A stretch of 64,000 nt of DNA, from contig CALLFZ010000011.1 of NCBI GenBank assembly GCA_938010045.1, forward strand, positions 50,040-114,039, given 5' to 3'. The notes beneath the pieces are model-generated. The model searched no databases, was not told the DNA's origin, and saw nothing but the letters and a program-made list of their open reading frames with translations. This document shows, piece after piece, positions 55,377-63,719 of this stretch. This DNA comes from an uncultured bacterium. GTDB lineage: Bacteria; Verrucomicrobiota; Kiritimatiellia; PWTM01. Made by a program: the position numbers and the translations under genes. How positions within the stretch are numbered: the stretch's first letter is position 1; each line of letters begins with the position of its first letter.

Positions 55377-56774
55377 TCAGCGGGGTGGAGGTTCCAGCAG
55401 CCGCGCAACGAGGCCGGTCGGCCAGCCCGCTGACCACGTCCGGATATCCCCGTTCGTCCACCGACGCCACTCGGGCGGGCCATCGTCCGAGGGCAAGGCC
55501 GCGAAGTAGAGTTCATCTGGTGTGCGCCAAACCGGCAACGCTCGGGTGCGCGCTCGGCCGGCCGGCTGAACAACCTGCAAACGGCCGTCGGCCACGTCGA
55601 GCACCGCGACCACATCGGATCCGCTCTCCACAATCGCGATCCGGCGGCCATCTGGGCTCGGCTCGAAGTCGCGCAGATCGGCGGGCAATGCGCTCGGCGT
55701 TGTGAGCGGTTCGAGCCGAGGCCTCTGAGCGGAATCGGGCGTCCAACGCGCCAGAAACAGCGTCGCGCGCCCGGCGGTCCCGGGGCCTGACACCGCACGG
55801 GGGAGCGAAGCCTCGATCGCCGGGAACACCAGCCGGCCGTCGCCGAGATACCGCAGGCGAGGCGGATACGGGAATGCGGCCAGGCAGTGGGCCACGGTCG
55901 CGCCGGGCGCGAACCGTTCACCCTCGCGGCGCAGCGTGGTCGACTGCACGTGCCCGAGGTGCAGACCGGTATCCTCTGCGCCGCCGACCGGCACCACATA
56001 GGTCAGCGCGGACGCATCGGGCGACCAGTCGAACCGGCCGGATACCCGCTCTGCGATCAACGTCGGCTCGACGGGCCCCTCCTCCACGGGCATCGCCCAA
56101 AGCGCTCGCCCCACGCGGAACGCGACCGCGCGGGTGAGTGGAGATGCGCGCAGCGCGGTGATGGGCAGGAAGCTCCGGAACAGGGGCTGTACGGCGACGG
56201 CCGCCGCGTTGGAGTCCGCCCGCACCACCGACAACTCATAGATCGTGATCACTGGCCCATCCTCCGGCGTCAGATCGTGGGTGCCTGCGCGCACCACGAG
56301 GTTCGACCACGTTTCGGGCAACGTGTCGCGCAGACACAGCAACGCGGCGGCGACCGCCGCCGGTTCCATCGCAAGACCGAGCGGTTTCAGAAATTCCTCG
56401 TCGGCGCCGGCGAGTCCGTTCGTTGAGATCGAAAGCACACCGCGAAGCGCCTCCGCGACCACGGGCGCCAGCGCCTCGATGCGGCGGCGGTCCCGCTCGT
56501 GCAGCCGTTCGGCCACTTCCGCCCAACGGCGGACGGGAATTTCCCGCAGCACGACCAGCTCACGGTCGCCGGGCATCCACACCGCCGCAGTGACACCGGT
56601 GACCAGAGGCCCCCCGAGACGGCCGTCCGGATCCGCGAGGAAGAGGCCGGCCGGACCCCACACGGCGGCGCGATTTCCATCGGGCGACCACGCCATCCGC
56701 TCGTCCACCATGCAGCCGGCCAAGCTGAGTGTCAGCCCGATCCCCCAGACAGCCCTGACGAGCGACGTGTTCAT
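55377..56774 (-). CDS. Lipoprotein with WD40/TolB-like beta-propeller, in the ECF sigma operon
   Basis: 465 residues. Lipoprotein signal MNTSLVRAVWGIGLTLSLAGC with lipobox LAGC. The mature protein has propeller blades recognisable as MAWSPDGNRAAVWG, FDWSPDASALTYVVPV and FEPSPDGRRIAIVESGSDV. A helical insert (~90-180) separates the first blade from the rest. ATG at 56774 overlaps the anti-sigma stop (ATGA). Its position after the anti-sigma gene suggests a sensor, a substrate-binding partner or the output of this regulatory cassette. Confidence 0.75.
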   Translation of the reverse strand: MNTSLVRAVWGIGLTLSLAGCMVDERMAWSPDGNRAAVWGPAGLFLADPDGRLGGPLVTGVTAAVWMPGDRELVVLREIPVRRWAEVAERLHERDRRRIEALAPVVAEALRGVLSISTNGLAGADEEFLKPLGLAMEPAAVAAALLCLRDTLPETWSNLVVRAGTHDLTPEDGPVITIYELSVVRADSNAAAVAVQPLFRSFLPITALRASPLTRAVAFRVGRALWAMPVEEGPVEPTLIAERVSGRFDWSPDASALTYVVPVGGAEDTGLHLGHVQSTTLRREGERFAPGATVAHCLAAFPYPPRLRYLGDGRLVFPAIEASLPRAVSGPGTAGRATLFLARWTPDSAQRPRLEPLTTPSALPADLRDFEPSPDGRRIAIVESGSDVVAVLDVADGRLQVVQPAGRARTRALPVWRTPDELYFAALPSDDGPPEWRRWTNGDIRTWSAGWPTGLVARLLEPPPR

Positions 56775-57187
56775 GGCCGCCCTGCTCGTTCCGCCACAAT
56801 GAACCCGCCGTGCGCCGGATCGTAGGCGATCTCGTAGTCCGCCCACGCGACAGTCGGGCGTTCCCGCAACGGTCCAGCTGGCTCGAGATTACGCACGCGG
56901 CCCCACCAGACGCCGACGGCCACAGCCAGCGCGAGCACGGCCATGGTCATCGCGACTCCAAGGCTTCGGCCGCCGCGATCGGATGCGACGTGGCGCGCCC
57001 GTGCCGCGACGGGCGGAACTGCCCGCACAGCCTCGCCGGCCACGGCGACCAGACGAACCCACCGATCCGCCTCGCGCCGGGCCTCGGGATGCTCGCCCAG
57101 GTACTCGTCGAGCAGCGCGGCGACCTCGGGCTCGAGTTCGCCGAGAGCCCGATCCATCAGCAAAGATTCCAGATACTCCTGTTTCAT
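56771..57187 (-). CDS. Putative anti-sigma factor with one membrane helix
   Basis: 138 residues. N-terminal ~60 residues are charged and helical (MKQEYLESLLMDRALGELEP, LLDEYLGEHPEARREADRWV), the anti-sigma-domain style, without the HxxxCxxC zinc motif. A single hydrophobic helix (VAMTMAVLALAVAVGVWWG) spans ~100-120, followed by a short outer segment. Coupled to the sigma gene by an ATGA overlap, the usual order sigma then anti-sigma. Function is inferred from size, topology and position. Confidence 0.7.
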   Translation of the reverse strand: MKQEYLESLLMDRALGELEPEVAALLDEYLGEHPEARREADRWVRLVAVAGEAVRAVPPVAARARHVASDRGGRSLGVAMTMAVLALAVAVGVWWGRVRNLEPAGPLRERPTVAWADYEIAYDPAHGGFIVAERAGRP

Positions 57188-57729
57188 GAATGGTCCTCTC
57201 CTCGTTCGCCCGGGCCAGCCGCCTCCCACGCTTCCCGCAGGCGGCGCAGCGCCCGGTGAATCCGGGAGCGCACTGTGCCGATGGGGCACCGCAACGCCTC
57301 GGCGATCTCTACGTAGGAGAGATCATGCTGAAAGCGCAGCTCCAGGACCTCGCGGTCCACTGGCGGAAGCGCGGCCAATGCCTCACACACATGCGCCAGC
57401 ACGGTGGGCGACGACGCCGGGATGTCGGTGTCCAGTGCGGGCCGCGGCTGCACAATCGCGCGGACGGCCGCACGGCGCCAGGCATCGAGGCTCACGTGCC
57501 GGGCGATACCGAACAGAAACGCACGTGGCGAGCGGGCGCCGAGCAGACGGTTCGAACACCGCACCAGCCGCGCGAATGTCTCCTGCACCAGATCCTCGGC
57601 CGTCGCCGGGTCCGGGTGCCGTCGGCGAAAGAAGGCGGCGAGTTCCGACCGGTGCCGCTCATACAGATCGGCGATCACGCCCGCGGCGCCGGCGGTGCGA
57701 TCCGCAGTATTCTCCTCGGTCCACCTCAT
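57184..57729 (-). CDS. ECF-type RNA polymerase sigma factor
   Basis: 181 residues. Sigma-2 region: DLYERHRSELAAFFRRRHPD, PATAEDLVQETFARLVR, then AFLFGIARHVSLDAWRR. Sigma-4 helix-turn-helix: LPPVDREVLELRFQHDLSYV, EIAEALRCPIGTVRSRIHRA. No sigma-1.1 or sigma-3, as in the ECF group. ATG at 57729 starts 11 bases after the lipoprotein stop. It would respond to an envelope signal released through the anti-sigma factor downstream. Confidence 0.93.
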   Translation of the reverse strand: MRWTEENTADRTAGAAGVIADLYERHRSELAAFFRRRHPDPATAEDLVQETFARLVRCSNRLLGARSPRAFLFGIARHVSLDAWRRAAVRAIVQPRPALDTDIPASSPTVLAHVCEALAALPPVDREVLELRFQHDLSYVEIAEALRCPIGTVRSRIHRALRRLREAWEAAGPGERGEDHS

Positions 57730-57739
57730 TGGCCGGCCG

Positions 57740-58225
57740 TCATTCCACCCGCCGGAACACCATGGGTTCCCGCTGCCATTCGCCGCGCGACCGCGCCGCC
57801 TCGATCGCCGCCGCCAGTTCGGCCGCCGTCGAAGCATCGCGGCCAATCTCGCCATTCACAAGGCGGATCGTCAATTCGCGGCCGGAGACGGACCACGTCG
57901 CGAGCTGGAAGACCCGTTCGCCTTCCACGGGTTTGCCCTCGCCGGTTCCGATCCATTCGAGCTGCGCGAGCTGCGTCTCGCCCGACCGAACCGGCCAGGC
58001 CCGCGCATAGAGCATCGCGGACCCGCCCGCCGACCAGCCCACCAGCCACTCGCGCCGGCCCATCGGCAGAACGAGCAGCCGGTGCTCGGTGTTGTTTTCG
58101 GTCCGGGACCACAATCCGACCGGCGCGGGGTCCGCATCGCCCGCCGCTTCGCGACTTACCGGAACACGGTGGTCGCAGGCTGAGAGGGCAAGCGCTACCG
58201 CGCTCAACGCTACGATTGTTCTCAT
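57740..58225 (-). CDS. Small lipoprotein leading the ECF sigma operon
   Basis: 161 residues. Lipoprotein signal MRTIVALSAVALALSAC with lipobox LSAC. The mature protein is one beta-rich domain (VGLWSRTENNTEHRLLVLPM, GRREWLVGWSAGGSAMLYAR, VFQLATWSVSGRELTIRLVN) ending FRRVE. No family recognised. GAGGTG precedes the ATG. It may supply the outer-face signal for the sigma/anti-sigma pair; this is inference from gene order. Confidence 0.7.
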   Translation of the reverse strand: MRTIVALSAVALALSACDHRVPVSREAAGDADPAPVGLWSRTENNTEHRLLVLPMGRREWLVGWSAGGSAMLYARAWPVRSGETQLAQLEWIGTGEGKPVEGERVFQLATWSVSGRELTIRLVNGEIGRDASTAAELAAAIEAARSRGEWQREPMVFRRVE

Positions 58226-58274
58226 GGTTCACCTCACGAGGACGGCCGGCCGATCGGCACGTCCGTCCATCAAT

Positions 58275-58302
58275 AAGTCGCACGAGCAACGCAAAAGGTT
58301 CC
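58275..58302 (-). promoter_or_regulatory. Putative ECF sigma promoter of the lipoprotein/sigma operon
   Basis: On the minus strand GGAACC (58302-58297), followed by TTTTGC within a 16-base spacer and then CGACTT (58280-58275). GGAAC is the classic ECF -35 element and CGAC/CGTC-like -10 elements fit the class. It lies 50 bases before the lipoprotein ATG, so the sigma factor probably drives its own operon. Confidence 0.45.
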
Positions 58303-58824
58303 GTCGGATCATTCGCACCACCTGCGCATGGTGCGGCGGCGCGTTTCACCCATCTCACGGTCGTCCGCGATCGCGCTGACCCACGTGACCCGCGAGACGT
58401 CGCAGGCGAAAGAAACGGCGCCACACGAGCCGGAGCGCTGACCCACCGCCATCGGGGGCAGCCAGAGAATCGCAGGGGACGGCCTCGCGAACGCCCCACC
58501 GACAACCTCACGCAGAATCCCCCGGGGCGCGGTCGCGGCGAACTTGGCCGTATCAAGCATCCGGCCGATCCAGCGCGGACCGACCGCGCGCTCGATCCCA
58601 CGGAGGGTCGGGCGGCGAGAAGCCGTGCCATTCCGCGCCAGCATGTCTGCCGCGCGCCGCCAGTTTGACCCGGGCCGGGGGTCCGCACAAAGTCGTTGGG
58701 CGCCACCTTCCTGCGCCGCGCTGACTCGGTGCGCTCGTCGTCTCAGCGGCCGGATCGGCCAAGCAGTTCGCGCCGGAGGCCAGAGCTCGAGGCCCATGAT
58801 CCGCCCCTCCCGCGGCGGCCCGGT
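58303..58824. other. Gene-free stretch
   Basis: About 520 bases between the operon promoter and the second TIM-barrel gene with no gene I can support. A minus-strand frame here has no start-site features or family signature and is probably a high-GC shadow. Confidence 0.4.
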
Positions 58825-59673
58825 TCACACGTCGCAGAGCTGTATGGCTGTTTCGAGCGATGCGACCGGCTCGCGCTTGGGCGAGTACTCGTGCGCGACG
58901 AACCCGGTATACCCTGCGTCTGCGATTGCGCGCATGATCGCCGGGTAGTAGAGCTCCTGCGTCTCATCAATTTCGTTGCGCCCCGGGACCCCGGCGGTAT
59001 GGATGTGACCGATGTACTGGAGGTTCTCGCGGATGGTCGCGATGATGTCCCCCTCCATGATCTGCATGTGATAAATGTCGTAGAGCAGCTTGAAGTTCGG
59101 CGAGCCGACGCGCTGGCAGAGCTCCACGCCCCACGCGGTGCGGTCACACTGGTAGTCCTTGTGGGTTCGCTTGCTGTTGAGCAGTTCCATGCAGAGCGTG
59201 ACTCGCTTCTGCTCGGCGAGCCCGACAACCTGTTTCAGCGCCATGACGCAGTTCTCCCAGCCCTCCTCGTCGCTGATGCCGTTTCGGTTGCCCGAGAAAC
59301 AGATGACGTTCGGGTAACCTGCGGCGGCGGCCGCCTCAATGGACTGCCGAATTGCGGCGAGGCACTCCTCGTGATTCGCCTTGGCGTTCAGGCCTTTGGT
59401 GAGGCTGTGGCTGGGCACCATGCTGCAGATGAGGCCGTAGGACTTGAGAGTGTCCCAATCGGGACCTGGCCGCACCAGATCGATACCGAGAAGCCCGAGC
59501 CGTTGAGCGATTCGGCATTTCTCCTCGAATGAGGTCTTGCCGAAGGCGCCCGGGCAAGCGCACTGGCGGATGCGGCCCTTACGTGCAGGGGCGCCTTGAG
59601 CCAGGGCCAGGCGATGGAGTGAGAGCGCGGCTGCGGCAGCACCCGCCCCGCTCAGCAATTCACGGCGTTTCAT
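58825..59673 (-). CDS. Exported TIM-barrel protein, hydroxypyruvate isomerase-like, paralogue 2
   Basis: 282 residues. The leader MKRRELLSGAGAAAAALSLHRL is Tat-like (KRRELL). The barrel matches the protein at 51532-52401 almost motif for motif: RKGRIRQCACPGAFGKTSFE, NHEECLAAIRQSIEAAAAA, NVICFSGNRNGISDEEG, LCMELLNSKRTHKDYQCDRT, FKLLYDIYHMQIMEGDII, HIHTAGVPGRNEIDETQELY and VAHEYSPKREP. All four metal ligands are kept. The two differ mainly at the N-terminal ~60 residues, where paralogue 1 has WCYNKIPMEE and this one has a Phe-rich loop. Probably different substrates. Confidence 0.87.
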   Translation of the reverse strand: MKRRELLSGAGAAAAALSLHRLALAQGAPARKGRIRQCACPGAFGKTSFEEKCRIAQRLGLLGIDLVRPGPDWDTLKSYGLICSMVPSHSLTKGLNAKANHEECLAAIRQSIEAAAAAGYPNVICFSGNRNGISDEEGWENCVMALKQVVGLAEQKRVTLCMELLNSKRTHKDYQCDRTAWGVELCQRVGSPNFKLLYDIYHMQIMEGDIIATIRENLQYIGHIHTAGVPGRNEIDETQELYYPAIMRAIADAGYTGFVAHEYSPKREPVASLETAIQLCDV

Positions 59674-59759
59674 GCGAGACTCCTTGGATGGCGATATCGT
59701 CGCCCACGAACATGCTATTCAACGCGCGCGCGCCTGGCGAGTCGCGCCCAGCCGGCCAC

Positions 59760-60550
59760 CTGCACATGAAACGCAGCGGCCGCCGGCCGACGCCCTCGCC
59801 GCGCCGTGGTGGCGGCGATGGACGACGATCGCCAACGTGGCGGGCATGTCCGCAACCGACCTCGCGACGATCGCCCGGGCCACCGTGGGGGGCGTCGGCA
59901 CGCTCGATGGTACGGGCTCTGGTTTCCCGATCAGCAACAGCGGTCCGGCCAGTTGAAGCGAGGCCGCGCCCGACGTCGCCACCGGGATCCGCGACAAGCC
60001 GTTCGAGACGCGCGGCCACCCCCTGGCATCCGCAGAACCGGAAATGGATCGATGACCCCGTCTGGTCCGCGGATCGCGTCCACACGGCCGTGACCGCCCT
60101 CGAAAACCACCGCTCGTTCTTCGCCGCCGTCAAGGCGGCCGCGGTGGCGATGGAGGCGATGCTGGCGGCGGCCGGTGTTGTGCCGCGGCTGGAGACCGAC
60201 GCGCCCGCAACCGTCGGCGTGAATCTCAACCTTCGCCGCGACGCCGAGGGACCGTAGCCGACACTCGATCTCAACAACGGCGCCCTCGATGTGGCCGCCG
60301 ACGCGGTCCGGCCAACGCCCCTGTCGCCGCGACGATCCGGCTGCCGACCGGATGGCGGGCGGGCGGCGTGCGCGCGGACTGCCTCCGGCCCGGCGCGGCG
60401 GCCGAAACCCTGGCGCCTGCCGCCATCCAACATATTGCCGCCGCCGCCGGAACGGTCCGGCTCACCGCGCCGGCCTTCAAATTCTTCCAATGGGTGGTGA
60501 TTTGCCCCCTCGTCGCGCCGAACGAACCGCGGGCGCAGAAGCGGCCTTGA
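59760..60550 (+). pseudogene. Decayed glycosidase-like or exported-enzyme gene, several frames
   Basis: Protein-like segments in order on the plus strand but in different frames: ATDLATIARATVGGVGTLDG at ~59845-59955, KWIDDPVWSADRVHTAVTAL with AAVKAAAVAMEAMLAAAGVV to RDAEGP then TAG at 60255, PTLDLNNGALDVAADAVRP past that stop, and ATIRLPTGWRAGGVRADCLR to APAFKFFQWVVICPL near the end. The last two look like the C-terminal beta domain of a glycoside hydrolase. At least two frameshifts and a stop are needed. The rest of 59674-60568 has no gene. Confidence 0.4.
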
Positions 60551-60568
60551 CCGTCAAGTCCGCGGTCT

Positions 60569-61540
60569 TCACGGGCCGGGACCGGCGGGCATGACGTCGG
60601 CCAGCCGCGCCGCCACAAAATCGCGGCCGCGTTGGTTGAGGTGCTCGTTCGGATAGGCCGCGACAGCAAAACAGTCGGCCGGCAGCGCCGTGGACAGATC
60701 GATCACCTCCGCGCCCTGCGGCTCGACCGCCCGCCGGAGAGCCGCCACCTTGGCGGCGATGGCCGCGCGGAACTCGCCCGGGAACATCGGTTCGCAAACT
60801 TCGTGATTGACCGGCACGACGAAAAAGACGGCCCGGTGCCCGCGGCGGACCAGCGCGCGCGCGGCCGACGCCGCGTGGTCGAGCAGCCGATTGTTCGGCG
60901 CCAATGGCTGGAGATAGCGCACGATGACGTGCTCGCGGATCGCGGCCTCGGTCGGCACCGCATACCGCGGGTGGCCGGCCTGAAACTCGCGCAGCGGGCC
61001 GAGCGTGCGGCCGCCATGGACGACCGGCTGGTCGAGGTAGGCGTCTAGCCGCAGATCCGGCGCGGCCAGCGGGAACCGCCAGACCTGCAACGGCCGGACC
61101 CAGGCGTCGAGCAGCGGGCGGTCGTACCGCCACAGGTCCAGCGCGACGAGCTTGTGGGTGGTATAGGGCGAGCGGCCGTCGCCCCACAGCGACGCCACAT
61201 TGACCTCGATGAACACGGTGCGCGGCGTCTCGGCCCGGCGCGCGAGAAACCGACACATCGCGTCGAACACGGCCAGGTCGAATCCGCCCCGCGAGATCCC
61301 GGCCACCCGCGGCGCCAGACGCCGGGCCAGCATCCGCGAGATCGGCGCGCGATTCGTGTCGGTCGCGCAGGGCGTGTGGTTCACGCTGTCGCCCAGCAGC
61401 ACGACTGTCGCGCGCAGGGACCGGACCGTGTCCCGGACTGTCTCCGAAGGCGGCGGGTTCGGCCAGATGCGGACCAGCGCGGTTTGCGCGGCGGCCAGCA
61501 GCAGCGCGAACGCGACGAGTTGGAAGGCCAGGCGTCGCAT
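60569..61540 (-). CDS. SGNH-type partner of MBOAT acyltransferase (AlgJ/DltD/AlgX-like)
   Basis: 323 residues. N-terminal membrane anchor (LAFQLVAFALLLAAAQTALV), then the SGNH Ser block VVLLGDSVNHTPCATDTN, FIEVNVASLWGDG, FFVVPVNHEVCEPMFPGEFR and the C-terminal Asp/His-like block PNEHLNQRGRDFVAARLADV. These match the periplasmic partner that completes O-acetylation by MBOAT proteins. ATG at 61540 lies two bases after the MBOAT stop, so the genes are coupled. It would move acetyl groups to a polysaccharide or peptidoglycan-linked polymer. Confidence 0.8.
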   Translation of the reverse strand: MRRLAFQLVAFALLLAAAQTALVRIWPNPPPSETVRDTVRSLRATVVLLGDSVNHTPCATDTNRAPISRMLARRLAPRVAGISRGGFDLAVFDAMCRFLARRAETPRTVFIEVNVASLWGDGRSPYTTHKLVALDLWRYDRPLLDAWVRPLQVWRFPLAAPDLRLDAYLDQPVVHGGRTLGPLREFQAGHPRYAVPTEAAIREHVIVRYLQPLAPNNRLLDHAASAARALVRRGHRAVFFVVPVNHEVCEPMFPGEFRAAIAAKVAALRRAVEPQGAEVIDLSTALPADCFAVAAYPNEHLNQRGRDFVAARLADVMPAGPGP

Positions 61541-61542
61541 CG

Positions 61543-62994
61543 TCAAAACTGGAAGTAGATGAACGGGATTTCCTCCCGCGTGCCCAGGTTGAGAACCGCC
61601 AGCGCGATGGCCAGGTAGGCGGACCAGCGGACCGCGGCTGGCAGGGCCGCCAGCGCCGGCCGGAGCGGCCGGCGTTCCGCCGCGAACTCGACCGCCAACA
61701 GGACGGCCACCGCCGCCAGCGACACCGCGAGGCTGGCGCCCCGCGCCAGCTCCGGCAGCGCTAGCCGGGCCGGCGTCGGGCCGGCCATCGCGTAAAACGT
61801 CTGCAACGCGGCGCGGAGCGACGGCGCCCGGAAGAAGACCCAGCCCGCGCCCACCAGGTGGAACGTCAGGAGCGTCTGCGTAACCCGCCGCAGCCGCGGC
61901 CGCGCGGCCATGCCGAGGGCGTCCGCGAGGCGGTCGCGCCACGCGCGGGTGGCCGACGACAGCAGCATCGCGGCGCCGTGCAGCGCACCCCACACGACGA
62001 ACGTCCAGTTCGCGCCGTGCCACAGCCCGCTGACCAGGAACACCGTCATGAGATTCAACCGCCATCGCCACCGGGGCACCCGGTTGCCGCCGAGCGGGAT
62101 GTAGACGTAGTCGCGGAACCACGTCGAGAGCGAGATGTGCCATCGACTCCAGAACTCCGCGATCGAGGCGGCGAAGTACGGTCGCCGGAAATTCAGCATC
62201 AGCTCGAAGCCCATCAGCCGGGCCACGCCCCGCGCGATGTCCGTGTAGCCCGAGAAATCCCCGTAGATCTGGAACGCGAAGAAGTACGTCGCCAGCAAAA
62301 CCGGCCAGCCGGCGAAGTCCGACGGCGCCGCGTACACCGCGTTGACGAAGACCGCGAGGCGGTCGGCCACAACGATCTTCTTGAAAGCCCCCCAGAGCAT
62401 CAGCCGGAGGCCGTCCGCCGCCATCGCCGGCGCGACGGGACGGATGGTCAGAAACTGCGGCAACAGGCTGGCCGCGCGCTCGATCGGACCGGCGACGAGC
62501 TGCGGGAAGTAACCGACGAACGCGAAGAACGCCACCGGATCGAGAATCGGCCGGATCCGGCCGCGGTAGACATCGATCGAGTAGCTGAGCGTCTGGAAGG
62601 TGTAGAAGCTGATACCGACCGGCAGCACGAGCCGGAGAGGGGCGGCGTCCAGTGTCCACCCGAGCGCCGCCGCGGCGGCGCGCAAGCTCTCGAGAAAGAA
62701 GTCGAAATACTTGAAAAAGCCGAGGAGGCCGAGGTTGCCGGCCAGGCTGGCCGCGAGCAGCAGCCGGCGCGCGGCGGGCGCCCGCGCGCGCCCCAGGCCG
62801 ATGCCGACCGCATAATCGAGCAGCGAGCTGGCGGCGATCAGCGAGAGAAACCGCCAGTCCCACCAGCCATAGAACACGTAGCTGGCCGCGACGAGAAACA
62901 AGTTGCGGGCGCGAGTCCCGATCCGCCCGAGCAGAGCGCAGCCCAGCAGCGCGAGCGGAAGGAAAACAAGAAATTCATAGGAGACGAACAGCAT
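61543..62994 (-). CDS. Membrane-bound O-acyltransferase (MBOAT, AlgI family)
   Basis: 483 residues, about ten membrane helices. AlgI-type acyltransferase feeding acetyl groups across the inner membrane. Signatures: FLFVSYEFLVFLPLALLG, LPVGISFYTFQTLSYSIDVY, FVGYFPQLVAGPIERAASLL, FSGYTDIARGVARLMGFELM, NFRRPYFAASIAEFWSRWHI, YIPLGGNRVPRWRWRLNLMT and the catalytic-His stretch FLVSGLWHGANWTFVVWGAL. Near the C-terminus FLAVEFAAERR-like helices. ATG at 62992-62994. It heads a two-gene unit with the SGNH protein; the target polymer is not shown by the sequence. Confidence 0.94.
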   Translation of the reverse strand: MLFVSYEFLVFLPLALLGCALLGRIGTRARNLFLVAASYVFYGWWDWRFLSLIAASSLLDYAVGIGLGRARAPAARRLLLAASLAGNLGLLGFFKYFDFFLESLRAAAAALGWTLDAAPLRLVLPVGISFYTFQTLSYSIDVYRGRIRPILDPVAFFAFVGYFPQLVAGPIERAASLLPQFLTIRPVAPAMAADGLRLMLWGAFKKIVVADRLAVFVNAVYAAPSDFAGWPVLLATYFFAFQIYGDFSGYTDIARGVARLMGFELMLNFRRPYFAASIAEFWSRWHISLSTWFRDYVYIPLGGNRVPRWRWRLNLMTVFLVSGLWHGANWTFVVWGALHGAAMLLSSATRAWRDRLADALGMAARPRLRRVTQTLLTFHLVGAGWVFFRAPSLRAALQTFYAMAGPTPARLALPELARGASLAVSLAAVAVLLAVEFAAERRPLRPALAALPAAVRWSAYLAIALAVLNLGTREEIPFIYFQF

Positions 62995-63026
62995 CCGCCG
63001 GGTTCCGCTTCACTTGGCCGGGGCGT

Positions 63027-63470
63027 CTATTGGCGATACCATTCCTGCACCTTGCCCAGGTACTTCGGTCCGCCGGTGACGACCAACGTCATGTGATCGT
63101 TGTTGTGGATGACGCCTTCCGTGCGGGCCGTGAAGTTGTCGGCGGGATGCGAGATGTATTCGCCAGCGACGTACATGTCCATATTGTCGCCGCTGACCGT
63201 GCCCGCGATGTCGCCATGCACATCCGGGTTGTCGGCCTCGATGTAGACGCCCTGCGGGGAGCGTCCGCGCTGGCGAAGGCGATACGTCGCCGTGAGCCCC
63301 TTCCGCCGCCACACGCCGGTGAGGTCATAGCCCTTCCGGTCGCCGTCGTCGGAAGGGGGAGGGGGCGGCGGTGACGAATCGTCCGAACCCTCGTCGTAGC
63401 CGGCGAAGGCCAGGCCCAGCAGCCGAACGGCGGCACCCAAGCCGCGCCGAACGATGGATGGCCATGACAT
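63027..63470 (-). CDS. Small exported protein of unknown function
   Basis: 147 residues. Leader SIVRRGLGAAVRLLGLAFAG, then an acidic Ser/Pro spacer (DEGSDDSSPPPPPPSDDGDR), then a beta domain of ~95 residues (GYDLTGVWRRKGLTATYRLR, GVYIEADNPDVHGDIAGTVS, MYVAGEYISHPADNFTARTE, MTLVVTGGPKYLGKVQEWYR). The core resembles small beta-barrel-like domains with GVW opening and GxxxGxV turns, as in lipocalin or lipoprotein 17-related folds. No family named. It stands 32 bases before the MBOAT gene on the same strand. Confidence 0.65.
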   Translation of the reverse strand: MSWPSIVRRGLGAAVRLLGLAFAGYDEGSDDSSPPPPPPSDDGDRKGYDLTGVWRRKGLTATYRLRQRGRSPQGVYIEADNPDVHGDIAGTVSGDNMDMYVAGEYISHPADNFTARTEGVIHNNDHMTLVVTGGPKYLGKVQEWYRQ

Positions 63471-63559
63471 CGGGTCCGACCTTCCCGGCGCGCGATGACG
63501 GCGCCGGCACAGCGATCACGATATCATCGCGCCCTTCCATCGCCCACCCGACGAAAAAA

Positions 63560-63625
63560 AGCGAGCGATGGGACTTGAACCCACGACACCCACTTTGGCG
63601 AGCTCTACTACTGAGCTTCGCTCGC
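63560..63625 (-). pseudogene. tRNA-Gly (GCC) with a 6-base deletion in the anticodon arm
   Basis: On the minus strand: acceptor GCGAGCG pairs with CGCTCGC, discriminator T (as in Gly), D arm GCTC-AGTAGTA-GAGC, T arm GTGGG-TTCAAGT-CCCAT, variable loop GTGTC. The 3' half of the anticodon arm (GCCAA AGTGG) is intact but the 5' half is missing: after GAGC-T the sequence is CGCCAA instead of CCACTTTGCCAA, so no 5-bp anticodon stem can form. Six bases (CACTTT) appear deleted. A run of T follows the 3' end. It may be an assembly error or a dead copy of the common Gly-GCC tRNA. Confidence 0.7.
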
Positions 63626-63719
63626 ACCAGTATTGTTCGAGTATAGCCGGCCCCGCGGCGGCTACAACCGCCAGTTCGCACGGGTCGCGCGGGCAGAGCG
63701 GAACCGCGCGCCCGGCCAG

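Noticed and set aside
60569..62863. A 764-codon minus-strand frame covering both the SGNH gene and most of the MBOAT gene
   Set aside because: Only its last ~323 codons carry SGNH motifs; the rest is an Arg/Gly/Ala-rich shadow of the MBOAT coding sequence.
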